The position numbers and the translations under genes are program-made. Positions 23,668-35,213 of a stretch of 64,000 nucleotides of DNA are shown here, in pieces. The notes beneath the pieces are model-generated. The model did no database searches. It was given only the letters and a program-made list of their open reading frames with translations, and was not told where the DNA came from. Location of the stretch: contig KQ964266.1 of the NCBI GenBank assembly GCA_001566295.1, positions 248,001-312,000 on the forward strand. Direction: 5' to 3'. This stretch comes from Microdochium bolleyi. Its lineage: Eukaryota; Ascomycota; Sordariomycetes; Xylariales; Microdochiaceae. The stretch's first letter is position 1; each line of letters begins with the position of its first letter.

Positions 23668-26600
23668 ATGGCCAAAAAGGCGCGGCAGAGAGTCAGCTAT
23701 GGTCCGTCGTCCCCATTGAGCTCCCCAATCTACTCTGGCTCGCGCGGCGCCCCGCGCGCGTGTCGAGTGTGCTGCGCACGCTTCCGTCCTACCTCTGTCG
23801 TGTTGCGACTGTAACTCTACATGCCTAAAGGCAGGATGACGTACACCGGCCCGAGCCTCGAACGCATGTCCGCATCCTTCTCGTCGATCCAAGGCTGACA
23901 ATGTTTGTTTCTAGCTCTTGAGCTTGACCACTCTTCCTCCGGCGGACACAGACTTGGGGTTAATGGCCTCGCTGTCGATCCCGACAATGCCATTCTGTAA
24001 GCACGCGACAACCCACCGCGGAGCCCCTGCCCTAGAGATAACTCAGGTTTCATACGCGATACTGACTGCGATGAAGCTACTCGGGAGGCCGGGACGGAGT
24101 CGTTTGCGCCTGGGACCTGAACATCGAGCCGGACGCCAACAAGCCAGACACAAAGCCGAAAGCAACAACCAAGTTCCGCGCCTCCGCGCAGGCGCATACA
24201 CACTGGGTCAACGACATCGTCCTCGCTGCCAACAGCTCCACCCTCGTCTCTGCTTCGTCCGACCTCACTGTCAAGGCGTGGCGGCCGTCGTCGGGAGACG
24301 CCGAGGCGCATACACTGGGCGAGCATGCCGACTACGTCAAGTGCGTCGCTACTCCCAGAGGCGGTGATTGGGTGGCTTCTGGAGGCCTGGACCGCAAGAT
24401 ATACCTGTGGGACCTCAGCGGCAAGGGCAAGTCCATGGAGATTGATGTCAGCGGCGAGGATATCGCAGAGAAGGGCTCCGTGTATGCCCTGAGCGCTGGG
24501 CGCAGCATCATGGCCAGCGGCGGCCCAGAGTCAATCGTCCGGTTGTGGGACCCACGGACAGGCAAGAGTGTCACCAAGTTCCTTGGCCATACTGACAACA
24601 TTCGTGCCATCCTCATGAATGAGGTCGGCGACACTATCATGACCGCAAGCTCGGACCAGACTGTCAAGGTCTGGAGTGTCACGGCCGGTCGGTGCATGCA
24701 CACCCTGACCATGCACAATGACAGTGTGTGGTCTATGTTCTCCGAGGATCCTACCCTGAGTGTCTTCTATAGCGCAGACCGATCTGGTCTGATTGTTAAG
24801 ACAGACACTCGGGGCTCGGAAGAAATGGACGAGGGCCTATCGGTCGCAATCGCGCAGGAGCATTATGGTGTCGGCAAGGTGGTCGCTACTAAGGATTACA
24901 TCTGGAGCTCGACCTCAAGCTCTTCCATCAACAGGTGGACGAACATCAACACTGGCCCCGACGCTCAGTTACCAGAAGCTTTCAGCCGCATGCGCTCCAG
25001 CAGTGTCGCCTCAAGACAAACTCAAGAATCGTCAGCAACTGTCGTCAATGGGGCGAGCAAGGGCGAGATACCGGCAAAGTCGATCCTCCGAATCTCGAAC
25101 ACCGCAAAGTTCCCAACATCTCTCTCGAATGCATCAGAGACAAACCTTGTCTCAGCCTCGATCCCTCTCGTAACGGAGCCCATTCACCACTTGCCAGAAG
25201 AGACTATCGAGGGTCAGAATGGCCTTGTGAAACACAGGCTTCTGAGCGACCGGCGGCGCGTGCTGACCCTTGACACGGCTGGCGACGTCTTGCTGTGGGA
25301 CCTGATTCGTGTAAGCAAGGAAAAATTTCTCCAGATTTGTATTAACTCGCTGACACCTCACAGTGCCAAGTTATCCAGCGATTCGGCAAGAGGCATCTGG
25401 AGGATGTCGAGCCAGAAGTGAATACTCTTGAGGCCGTGGCTCCTTGGTGCTCGATCGACACGAGCTCAGGAAATCTCACGGTCGTTCTAGAACCCTTTAA
25501 CTGTTTTGATGCTGAAATGTACGCGGATGAGTTGAAGCTGGACGAGCCGATCGACTTCCGGGAAGACCAGAGAAGTAAGTAGGCTATTTTTTGGTACAAG
25601 GGTAAGCCGCCCACTTCGTATGCTGACACAAACACAGTCAATCTTGGCCGCTGGATCCTCCGCTACCTCTTTGCCAAGCTCATCGACGAGGTCATCAAGA
25701 GGGATGAGGCACACCGACAAAAGCTCAATGAAGGTGTCGAGAAGCGCCAGGCTGCTGTCAAACTCAACCCGCCAACATCAATTGCTATGCCGCCAATGCC
25801 TCAGACTTGGGATCAAGACGTCTCATCACCCGTGACACCGCGAGCAAATGGGCTTGGCTTTGCGCAGACTCCGGGTCTTGGTATTGGCGTAGCAACACCT
25901 GGCCCAAGAACCTTGCCGGGAGTACCTGAGAATGCGGTCACGCCTTCAAGTCCAGCAGACGTCAAGCGTTCTATACAGCTCAGCCGGCCATCCGGAGATG
26001 ACTACTTTGCATCCGCGAGCTCGGGAGACACTGTGGCCAAAGTTGTGCCAACCACACCAGCCGCGACGGAAGCGCCGCCTGCTGCCGCTGCTACGACTCC
26101 TGTGGCGGCTAAGGAAGAAACACCGCAGTCTCCAGTCGACGGCAAGAAAGAGAACGGAAAAGGTGCATTCGGCAAGAAGTTCCGCATGGGTATGTCCTTT
26201 GGTACCAAGAAGCTGGGCCGTTCGGCTTCGAGCAGTGCAACGGAGAAACCAGCCGTTGTTGAGGAGAAGCCCGAAGAGAACAAGTCCGAATCTTCTTCAA
26301 ACCATGAGAAGGAAGTTGACGACAATTTCCACGGGGTCATACAGAAGATTCAGAACGAGTACGAGAAACAGTTGCAAGAGAACCCGGAGAAGCTTGTGGA
26401 GACGGGTATCCATCCGAGCTTGCCCATCGACACGCCCGTACTGAAGCTGCCGCCTGGAACCAAAGTCATTCTTCAGGAAGAGACCTCTGGCGGTATTGCT
26501 AACCTGTATCGGGGCACGGTGGAGACGGTCGGCATAGACGTGGACATTATAGAGGAGAAGGCGCCAATGTGGCTAGGCGATGTGCTGCTCACAGTGAGTT

Positions 26601-27248
26601 TGAGATCTTCTTCATGCATGGTCTTGGTGTTGTCCTGCGAAGCGTCATCTAATCCTTATTCGCAGAACACTATTCCTCCCAAGGACCCTGTTAAGGTCTC
26701 CTTCGTCCTCCACCCGTGGCAGGATACACTCCCCAGTCTCGCCACGACCGACGGAAACAACCGCCTCAATGCAAACCGTATGCTCCGCGTACGCAAGATT
26801 CTTGCATACGTCGCCGAGCGCATCGACCCCGATTACGATGAGACCAATGCCGAAGCTCTCAGACCTGAAGAGTATCTTGAGCTCTACTGCAACGAGCAGG
26901 TAAGCAAGCACTTCTTTTGAGACCTCAGATAAATAGAGCGTTGACTAATTTGTACCAATCCCGCAGCTGCTCCCCAACAAGATGAGCCTTGCCACCATGC
27001 GTGCACACATCTGGAAGGGCGGCAACGACGTCGTCCTCCACTACAAGGCCAATGGGCGCAAGGAACTACCCAAGGAACTGCCACAGCCCGCCCCAGCACA
27101 ACCAGTCGAGGGCGGTGTCGAGGGAGCAAAGCCCTCGGGAGATGGCGTGGAAGGAGACGGAACCACCGCGATAGAGCAGCCTGCGGTACTGGCACCAGCA
27201 GGCACGACCACAACGGGACACCCGCCCGCATCGGTGGCGGTCAACTAG
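23668..27248 (+). CDS. WD40 repeat deubiquitinase cofactor (WDR48/UAF1 type)
   Basis: Seven exons: 23668-23701, 23915-23996, 24077-25310, 25364-25574, 25638-26593, 26666-26899 and 26967-27248, totalling 1010 aa. The start [11 protein letters not shown] matches the family's usual opening. Exon 1 ends at an unusual GTCCGT donor; other introns are canonical. WD40 repeats fill about residues 20-320, with [40 protein letters not shown] and SSDQTVKVW strands. A long low-complexity Ala/Pro/Glu/Lys-rich linker follows (about 550-720). The C-terminus contains [11 protein letters not shown] and [18 protein letters not shown], the DUF3337/ubiquitin-like region of WDR48. Relatives (human UAF1, fission yeast Bun107, budding yeast Duf1) bind and activate USP-type deubiquitinases. 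In Aspergillus the analogous WD40 partner of CreB is CreC, which is a different protein. It ends convergently with the SAM carrier gene. Confidence 0.92.
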
Positions 27249-28177
27249 ATCTTGGTCCTCACCGACCGAAGGCACGGATCCTGCAGACAGGCGATCTACA
27301 GAGGACGGCGCCGGGGCTGGAAGAGTTAGTGTGAAGGTTGCCATCGGGGCCATCCCTAGCAGATCGGAAGGTCATTCCGAGATCACCAGCAGAAGTGACA
27401 ACTACGACAACAGAACGGCGTTTGCTGCATTAAGTTTGGGCGGATTATGTTCCGCCTAAAAGCAAGATGCTCGGCCCGCTGGGCGAGGTACACCTGCGAT
27501 ATGGTAGCCATACATGTGCCACGAGCGGCAGATTTCCCAATGCAGAATAATGATGATGAGAATAAACCACGATTCAGGCTTGTGAGGATTTGATTGTAAT
27601 GTGGGGGGTATTATCTCTATTTCCTCGTCTCATCATCGTGCCCGACCTGTCTGGAGCCATCTATCTGTGTGTACCCCTATTGTGCAGTATTTGTACATGA
27701 TGTCTATCAGCCTCAACTCCCCCGATCCCAAAGCCATTATCATACAGATTAGAATCCTCTATGCATGCTCAAGGCCAGGACGCTCTTCGCCGACACGTTC
27801 CAGTGCCATTACCACATGATCTCGCGCACTTTCTTGCCCGTCTTTCCTCCGCTGAACCGAACTCTATTCTCTTGTCCGGATGTCCGGGATATGCCCTACG
27901 GCTGAAAACTTTGGGGGCTGCCTGGACTCATTGTGAAGTTTTTGTTGGAGTCAGGTGGCACGGTGCTGCCGCTGGGCAGTTTCTCCGTGGGTTTTTTCTT
28001 GTACAGTGGTAGGTCACACTCGATCCAAGCCGTCCATGACAGCATAGAGGAGTGTGGAGAGGTAGAAGGCCCCAGCTCGTCATCGACGTTGTCGTTCTTC
28101 CTCGTTCGTTTCGTCACGAAACCTCTATGTTCAACACGGAACACGACCTCTAGACTAGGTATGTATGCGGCTCGCTA
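27249..28177. other. Convergent 3' region between WDR48-type gene and SAM carrier
   Basis: No gene is seen. A canonical AATAAA hexamer at 27561-27566 lies 313 bases beyond the WDR48 stop and could serve as its polyadenylation signal (inference). The rest is the presumed 3' flank of the minus-strand carrier. Confidence 0.5.
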
Positions 28178-29128
28178 TCATACCACATTTCCTGACAGTG
28201 TGTTGACGGCCCACTGGTAGCTACCGAGGAATATCGCGCCTCCGGCGCTGATCCACATGATACGGGGCCCAATGCCCGCGAAGAAGGGCCGGATGCCGTG
28301 CGCAGCGTATATGTTCTTGAGCACGGTGAGCACGCCCAGGCGCTCCTTGCTGAGCATGACGCGCGTCTTGAGCACGTCGAGCGGGGTCGTGATGCCCGCG
28401 GCCACGGCGCCGCTCGCAGAGCCATACAGGGCGGACTCGGCGGCGCTGACGTCGAGTATCGATGTAGGTCCTGCTGAGGAGGCGCTCGCGGTGGCGGAAA
28501 TGGAAGGGTGCTCGAGCATCTTGCGCTGGCGGGACCAGGACTTGAGGGCCTCCCACAGCGGGAACTGGATCACGGTGAAGGGCACCTCGCGCATGACGGT
28601 GATGCCCCAGCCTCGGTAGAGTTCACGCCAGACGCCGCCGAGGCCTATCGCCGAGCGTTGCGACAGGATCGACGTCAGGGCGAGCATGGAGCTCGAGTGT
28701 AGGCCGGCCTGGGCGCGTTGCTTGACGACTTCTGTGGGCACGCGGACCGCGCAAGCGGCGACCTCGCCGAGGGAGGCCGCAGCCATGTGCTCGAGGGCCT
28801 CTGTTGACCAGCCTGGTGGCGGCGCTTGGCCGCCGGCCAACAACAGCTTAGAGCTGGCCTCACGCTCCCGCCGGCGCCGCGCGAACATGTCCTTGACCCC
28901 TTCATACGTGCAGAAGAAAAAGGCCGCGCCGGGCGCAGACCCAACCACGGCGCTGCCGACGCCTCGATAGATGCCCTTGAAGCCGCCCGAGGCGAAGAAG
29001 CCCTCGCTGGCCTGCATGCGTGTCTTGAGGGTGTCGAGAGGGAAAAGGCTGAGGTCGACGGTCGTGCCCGCGACGCCGCCGGCCAGGAGGGCGTGCACGA
29101 ACGTGGGCTGGGGCTGTGACGATGCCAT
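28178..29128 (-). CDS. PET8: Mitochondrial S-adenosylmethionine carrier
   Basis: Single exon, 316 aa. It has the three-repeat architecture of mitochondrial carriers (SLC25), with signature motifs PLDTLKTR (residues 30-37), a second-repeat PTEVVKQR and a third-repeat PLDVLKTR. The opening FVHALLAGGVAGTTVDLSLF is characteristic of the S-adenosylmethionine carrier Pet8/SLC25A26, which exchanges cytosolic SAM for S-adenosylhomocysteine across the inner mitochondrial membrane. This supplies mitochondrial methylation and biotin/lipoate synthesis (family knowledge). The second repeat is lengthened by an Arg/Glu-rich loop and the third is preceded by a Ser/Ala-rich insert of about 25 residues. It is transcribed divergently from the TilS-like gene across 725 bases. 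Confidence 0.93.
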   Translation of the reverse strand: MASSQPQPTFVHALLAGGVAGTTVDLSLFPLDTLKTRMQASEGFFASGGFKGIYRGVGSAVVGSAPGAAFFFCTYEGVKDMFARRRREREASSKLLLAGGQAPPPGWSTEALEHMAAASLGEVAACAVRVPTEVVKQRAQAGLHSSSMLALTSILSQRSAIGLGGVWRELYRGWGITVMREVPFTVIQFPLWEALKSWSRQRKMLEHPSISATASASSAGPTSILDVSAAESALYGSASGAVAAGITTPLDVLKTRVMLSKERLGVLTVLKNIYAAHGIRPFFAGIGPRIMWISAGGAIFLGSYQWAVNTLSGNVV

Positions 29129-29853
29129 TGCGTTCGGGGAATCTGTCGTAAGGTGAAACCGCTACGAACCTCCTAGGGACATGCCGCTTGGTAACGAGTG
29201 AGGTCCTCGATATGTTGTACTCGAGATCCTGGAGGGGAGGCTCGCCTCGGAGCTCGGGATGCGAAAGGCTCGGAGATGGAGGGGAGCAAACAATGGATGT
29301 CGTCGAGCCTTGGGAGGGCCTTTGGTCGGCGGCGGCAGAGGGGTCGCGAAGATGCAGGCGCGGGCGATCGACCTGGGAGGAATCAGCAGCTGGGCGAGCA
29401 GCAGCGTGGACAGTCGTCGAGGCCGGGTCGCAGGATCAGGAGATGGCGAAGCAAGTCGACGACGCAGACAATGGACCGGTATCGCTCCCAGCTGAACGCG
29501 CCTGCCCCAAACTTTTTGCTGCGACACCACAGACCCTGGCCCGCAGCTTCCCGCAGCTTCCCCAAGCCGGTCCACGACTTGCAGCTACTGCTGCGGCCGC
29601 AGCAACAGGCACGTCAAACAGGTACCTCCAAGTACCTGCCAGGCGAGCTCGATTCGACGACGACTTTTCGATTCTACGACTCTGGCAGCCAACATCTCGA
29701 CAAGCACACAGCTTTTCTACGTTGTCGCCTCGACATCTGCACAACATCTCGAGGGACTTTTCGTCTCCCCTTTCTCTTCCCCCTCTTTTCCTTCCTCCCC
29801 CACGTTCGGGCCGGCCTCTGGAGCTCCTGGGGCTAGGTTGATGGTGGCATGGC
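29129..29853. promoter_or_regulatory. Divergent promoter between PET8 and the TilS-like gene
   Basis: A 725-base spacer drives two genes with mitochondrial roles in opposite directions. Long overlapping plus-strand ORFs within it lack any recognisable domain and are most simply leader sequence. The last 100 bases are strongly CT-rich, typical of a fungal transcription start region. Confidence 0.6.
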
Positions 29854-32163
29854 ATGGTCAGCCTCCCTCCGGTGCTGCACTCGGCCGCGGCCCGCCCCGT
29901 CACGATCGTAGAGTTCACCGATGCCGTCCGCGCAACATGCCGCCAGCGCTTCCCTCATATCCACGGCCAGGCCGCCCGGCCTGTCGGCCTCGCTGTCAGC
30001 GGCGGCGTCGACTCGATGGCCCTCGCCTTCCTCTGCGGCGAGATGCGCCGCCAGCACCCAGATCTTCTCATCAGTGACAGTCCCATCTCAGACTTCTTCG
30101 CCCTCATCATTAACCACCGCCTGAGGGACTCGTCGGATGCCGAGAGCAGTGCCGTCGCCCGCAGTGTCCGGCGCTTCCACTTGAAGCCCATTGTCAATGT
30201 CATCAACTGGAGGAGGGAGCTACGCATCTTCCCACCGGTCGACCACCCCAACGTAGAGACCCTCGCCCGCCGCATGCGCTATCGCCATCTCGGCCTTGAG
30301 TGTGCTTTCCGAGGCATCGGCAGTCTTCTTGTTGCGCACCATGCCGACGATCAATACGAGACCGTCCTCATGCGCATGCTCAGCGGCCATCCTAGTCGCG
30401 GCCTTCGTGGCATCCGGCCCACCAGCGAGATTCCCGAGTGTGAGGGCCTCTATGGCGCTTTCCGTAGCGGCTGGCTCGATGACCGCCTTCGCCAGACTCC
30501 CTTCTTCAACCACCCCAATGCCGAGAAGGACAGGCGCTATTTGAGAAAGCGCATTAGCAGTCTCATGAGCGACGAAATCGCCTCCGCAGAGTCCTCATTG
30601 GGTGCTCACGACGAGATGCTTCGAGATCTCTATCACAATCACCACGGCGCGAACACATTGGCATCCTCTGCGATCGAGGTCGAGGACGGCGGTGTCATGG
30701 TCCATCGTCCACTTCTCGAGTTCAGCAAGGCTCGGCTCATCGCCACATGCCTGGAAAACGACATCTCCTGGTTCGAAGACGCAACCAATGCGGACGTCAC
30801 CCTGACCATGCGCAATGCTGTTCGAGCCATGTCTCGTGCGCATACACTTCCCAAGGCACTTTCACAGCCTGCAGTCCTGGCGCTTTCCAGACGTTGCGAC
30901 GAGAAACACCGTGCTTTAGAAGCAGAGGCTGCACGGGTTGTGCGGCAGACCATCATCCAAGATTTTGACAGCCAGGCAGGAACACTGCTTGTGCAGTTTC
31001 CCAACATAGGACGCCGAGCACTACCTTGGCAGGCTAAATCAGAACTGCACCGCCAGGCTCGGCTTGCCAAGTCAAGAGAGGTTGCCGGACTGGTGCTCAA
31101 GCACATCATGGCTATTGTCAGCCCAGAGCACAACGGTCCACCAATCGCGTCGTTGCAAAACCCAATAAACACGATCTTCCCATCGCTTGCAGACACCAGA
31201 GCCTCTACAGCGTCAATACCCAAGGCTTTCAACATCAATGGCGTCCTCTTCCGTCCAGTGTCTAATGCATCTCTCTACGCCTCCTCCAGGGCGGTCAACC
31301 ACGAAGTAGCCTACCCAAACGGTGCATACTCATGGTACCTCACCCGAGAGCCATATCCCTCGCCAGTGAACAAGCCCTTGCCACTGAAAAATTTCCGCTT
31401 TTGCCTGGCCCTAGAGAAGCCTTTCGATTGCAAGAAAAAGGACGTCAACTCCCCGTGGACCGAGTGGATGGCCTGGATTCTGTGGGACGGCCGCTTCTGG
31501 ATCCGTATACGCCACCGTCTACCCTTCCAGCCGTTCATCGGCCCCTACCAGGAAGAGCACTCGAAGCCGTTCCGCGACCGCTTCCAAGACAAGCGCAGCA
31601 AGGATAATCTGAGCGACCTGCTGAAGCGCCACGCGCCCGGCAAGACGCGATATACCCTGCCCGCGATCTACCTTGAGACGGAGGTCGACTTTGACAATCT
31701 CCCGCCGTTGCCAGAATATCCATTCCGCATACCGGAGAAGCTCGAAGCGCAGCTCACGCCGCGATCGATGCTACTGGCTCTGCCATCACTGGGCGTCCAA
31801 GCTCCTGGGCTGGAGAAGCTGGTCAAGTACGAAATCCGGTATAAGCGCATCGACCGGCAGCTGCTCAACGGGATGGCGAAGTTTACGCGGGGATCATATG
31901 TGCCGCCTGAGCTTCCAGGCGAGAGGCATCGTCCTCGGCGGCAGTTTCCCGGCGACATTCGCAGGAACAAGACTGTCTGGGCGAGGTCCACCCCGAACAG
32001 CACCAGCAGTAGCACATTTCTTGGCCTTGCGCGTCCTTCGGAGAGCCGCAGAGCACAGCGCTCCAGGAAGGAGACTGAGAAGCGGCGACAGGCTGCGGTG
32101 AGACAACATAGTGACGAAACGGGAGTCGGCGGCCACGAGTCGCAGTTTGTCTTGGACGTTTGA
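29854..32163 (+). CDS. TilS-like tRNA(Ile)-lysidine synthetase
   Basis: Single exon, 769 aa. The PP-loop ATP-binding motif SGGVDS sits at residues 49-54. It is followed by family landmarks, the NHRLRDSSDAES segment and the VAHHADDQYETVLMR segment, that define the N-type ATP pyrophosphatase domain of TilS. TilS modifies the wobble cytidine of a CAU-anticodon isoleucine tRNA with lysine; in fungi the likely target is mitochondrial or organellar-type tRNA (inference). The protein is much longer than bacterial TilS (about 430 residues), the extra length being a C-terminal half with no recognised domain and a basic tail. ATGs at 29841 and 29849 precede the chosen start in the other two frames, so initiation may be leaky. 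Confidence 0.88.
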   Translation: MVSLPPVLHSAAARPVTIVEFTDAVRATCRQRFPHIHGQAARPVGLAVSGGVDSMALAFLCGEMRRQHPDLLISDSPISDFFALIINHRLRDSSDAESSAVARSVRRFHLKPIVNVINWRRELRIFPPVDHPNVETLARRMRYRHLGLECAFRGIGSLLVAHHADDQYETVLMRMLSGHPSRGLRGIRPTSEIPECEGLYGAFRSGWLDDRLRQTPFFNHPNAEKDRRYLRKRISSLMSDEIASAESSLGAHDEMLRDLYHNHHGANTLASSAIEVEDGGVMVHRPLLEFSKARLIATCLENDISWFEDATNADVTLTMRNAVRAMSRAHTLPKALSQPAVLALSRRCDEKHRALEAEAARVVRQTIIQDFDSQAGTLLVQFPNIGRRALPWQAKSELHRQARLAKSREVAGLVLKHIMAIVSPEHNGPPIASLQNPINTIFPSLADTRASTASIPKAFNINGVLFRPVSNASLYASSRAVNHEVAYPNGAYSWYLTREPYPSPVNKPLPLKNFRFCLALEKPFDCKKKDVNSPWTEWMAWILWDGRFWIRIRHRLPFQPFIGPYQEEHSKPFRDRFQDKRSKDNLSDLLKRHAPGKTRYTLPAIYLETEVDFDNLPPLPEYPFRIPEKLEAQLTPRSMLLALPSLGVQAPGLEKLVKYEIRYKRIDRQLLNGMAKFTRGSYVPPELPGERHRPRRQFPGDIRRNKTVWARSTPNSTSSSTFLGLARPSESRRAQRSRKETEKRRQAAVRQHSDETGVGGHESQFVLDV

Positions 32164-33031
32164 GAATATGCAGTGCTGTACAACACCTCCGAGGACTGGC
32201 GACAATCACATATCTGAGGTAGATAGGAAACCTCAGGGGCAGAGGTGACCTGGTGTGGTGGTATTCCATTGTCGCTCGGGTGTGGGAATCTGACCGCTCG
32301 CTAGTCATGTATCATATTGTGACAACATTGTCGACAGCTAACTGTCAAGAATAGAATGCCAAGAGAATGACGAATGGAAGAATGGATTGAGTAAGCTTGA
32401 TTCTACTTCGCCTCAAACACTGCACGTGGAAAGTGTGTCAGGTAAGATGTACTTCCATGACTCGGCCGGCACAAAAGGCTGTCTCCCCGTCCCACCGGTC
32501 CCAGGCCGTGTAAGTAAACGTGTAAGGGTATGCAAAAGTAGGCTTAGACGTGCGACGATGCCCATCTGCTTGGGTATGTAGTTCGCAAACATCTCCCCCC
32601 CCACACACCACCCTGTCAGCCACGCCCAAGACGATGGCCCCATGTTCTTGAGCCGTCGGGCTGCCCGAAGTTCTCACAGAATTCCCTGGCAAACTCTGTT
32701 AGAGTATTACGGTGGCGGCCTCCGTATAGTGGCCACGAGCCAAAGCATGATCATGTGTCACTAGGTACTATATCATATACAGGCTTTGCACAAAGGGATG
32801 CCGACGGCTGCACGTGCACGAGGAGTCTGTACTTATTCCTGGGGATCGGTACTTGGGATCGGTGCTGGGATTAGTCTCGTGCGCGTCATACCATACATGT
32901 AATTATGTGCATTGTCCATTCCATCGTGTTCCAATATACGCATACGACATGGCACGATGTAGACTCGACCGGGAGCGTCAGTAGATGTCCGTTGTGCCAG
33001 CGGGGAGAAGCAGTCGAAAAGCTGCTTCCAC
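32164..33031. other. Intergenic region, nothing recognised
   Basis: About 870 bases after the TilS-like gene with no protein-like frame, repeat or RNA gene visible. It is presumably the 3' flank of TilS and of the decayed minus-strand gene that ends near 33032. Confidence 0.45.
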
Positions 33032-33750
33032 TCAAGAACGCGGGTCGGTGCGGACACCCCCGAGTCTCGATGGAGTGATGGCACGGACACAGCCACGTCG
33101 TTTCACCAACTCTGTCTCGAATCGTCCCGGCCCGATGCCGATACCGAAAAGCATGTCGTTGATGACGTGCATGATCGTGAGGGCTCGGATACAATTTTCG
33201 TTACCGTTGCGATAGCTGCAACGGTGAGGAACACCAGCTGATCAGTCACATCTCGGCCACATTGTGCCATGGGGAATGATCGTGCTCGTCAATGCATAAA
33301 GCAGCTCCGTGGACCGATTCTCCTCGCTTATCACGCCGGGGGCTCCGGGAAAACTGCAGCGCACGCGGGCAGGTGCGATTGTGGTGGCACCGTTGAAGAT
33401 CCAGACGGGCATGGCTTGCGGGGTGCATATGAGTTCCTTGACATGTCCCATCGATTCTGCAATAACCTACTCCATACGTCAAAGCCAGTCGAATCGTGGG
33501 AACGGAGAGAATTGTCCCAACGTGGGATTGCTGAAACAGGGGATACCGCGAATCGCATATACCCCCGTTGGGAGCAGGGGTCTGGATGCGGGCACCGAAC
33601 AGAAGGTGTTTATCTGACACGGAATAATTACCCATGACCATGGCTGGCAGGCATGTGCTGTGCTGCTTGTGCAAGAAATAGGCACCCTGGCCGGGGCAGC
33701 CCGTCGCGTCGGCGGGCAAATCATTGCTCGAATCAGATACGACGTCCGGC
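33032..33750 (-). pseudogene. Possible decayed two-exon gene
   Basis: On the minus strand, exon 33750-33632 (SNDLPADATGCPGQGAYF and so on) joins through an intron (33631-33457, weak GTAATT donor, CAG acceptor) to a second exon in frame. That exon reads VWIFNGATTIAPARVRCSFPG, then LLYALTSTIIPHGTMWPRC. A TGA at 33244-33242 interrupts it, after which the same frame continues with NENCIRALTIMHVINDMLFG and ETELVKRRGCVRA until TGA at 33034. Several cysteines and the lack of charged repeats suggest a small secreted protein, but no family is recognised and no convincing start codon or signal peptide was found. The internal TGA could be a nonsense change (from CGA or TGG) or a sign that my splice model is wrong. 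Confidence 0.4.
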
Positions 33751-35213
33751 CTGTGAGCTTGTGAGCCCTTTGTGGTGCTCCGTAAGCTTGTTGTACTTGT
33801 TCATCGCTTTGCGCCACGAGCCCGCCCTGCCAGATCTTGGCTGCGACACAGCGATTCGTGTCGTCTGAAGTGTGGTTTCTGCTGCGGATCGACCCACGTC
33901 CTCGGTGGCGGGCACTCCGTAGCTGCGCAGGATGGGGCAGGCTGTGACAGGTCGCACGCAAGTGGGAGTCGGAACAGGATCTCGACATCTGACTAGTCTC
34001 TCCGCAGGAGAGAAGGGGTGAGGAGAGTAGCATGAGTTGTGTGATGGGGCGGCGTGGCTGATACATGCTGCGGTGGTGGCTTGATAGATCTGGGTCTGAT
34101 GAAGGAGGAGCAGAAGAGAGGAGACGAGAGGAGGAGCACCGTCTGGGAAGGTGCAGGCCGCGAGCGCACTCGAAGTCGTGAGCACGATGACCTTCCCAAG
34201 ACCGACATTGCCCACGACAACCCCGGCCGGCATTTCGCAAGGGGCGGCACTCTCCGTGGACACGTCCTCTTCCCCGCCAGCCACCATCCATGCACACATC
34301 ATGGCCAAGGCGAGCTCGCACATGTGCTGCTGCGGTGCCATGCTTGCCTCTGCTCGTTCAGGATGCACCCCCGGCCGCCAGCCTGCCAGCGTCCCACCGG
34401 CTTGCGCGGCTATGCCCTTCTCGGCCAGACACCTTCCATCTGTGTGACTGGCTGGCTGGCCGCTGGCCTGCTGCCGCCCCTCTGGCTGCCGGCGCTGGGA
34501 AATTAGAGTGTTTGGGAAACATCCTCGTCAGCCAACAAGGCCAAGACCGGTCGGAGTACAGAGTATTACAAGGAGGCTTCGTCGATTAAAACAAGCCCTC
34601 GCCCGCTGCTCGAATGCCAGACGAAACGAGTTCCGCCCGATGGCCTCCTTCGCAGAAAAAAGGACGACGACAAGACCGCCAGGTCCGGTGCCCCGAGCCT
34701 CCCCAGCTTGCTGACCACGGACGGCACTTACACCTCCGCACCCCAGATCCGTACCCTTGGGCGCTCCCAGGTCTATCAAAGACTCGACTGGTTTGTCTTG
34801 CAGCTCTCCAACGGGCCGCCAAGTCGCGATTGGTCCAACCTACTCTGCTAAAGTATCGTACACATCCGCCTCACAACCATTCGCATTCGACCTTAGCCGG
34901 GCTGCAACTCATTGGTGCATTTTCATGCCGACCTGCAGAGGAGCCGACGACGACAGCTCGACCTGCTGAAGATTTCCCACGCGGGGCTTAGCTGCACAAC
35001 ATATTGCTACACGGTCACATCCCGTATTGACTATATCCTTCTCGAAAGCCCTGGCTCTCGTCCGTGGTTGGTAAGGTGCTCACCCTCTGCGTCTCGGCTA
35101 AGCAACACCACCCGGTGATGGGTAAGGGCATCAGTGGTATTGTTCAGTCGTGAAATAAACCCCTGACACAGCGCTCGCCCATACTCGATAATGTGGTAGG
35201 CGATATCGTCGAG
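33751..35213. other. Intergenic region upstream of the PTH11-like gene
   Basis: About 1.5 kb. Minus-strand ORFs of 210-280 residues between 33.48 and 34.37 kb overlap one another. One has an ATG at 34341 followed by a moderately hydrophobic stretch, and it might supply a 5' exon to the decayed gene at 33 kb, but no clear donor connects them. The remainder should include the promoter of the plus-strand receptor gene. Confidence 0.4.

Noticed and set aside
29188..29841. 217-codon plus-strand ORF ahead of the TilS-like gene
   Set aside because: Starts with a non-ATG codon, overlaps a second equally long frame, and is low in protein-like features; better read as promoter and leader.
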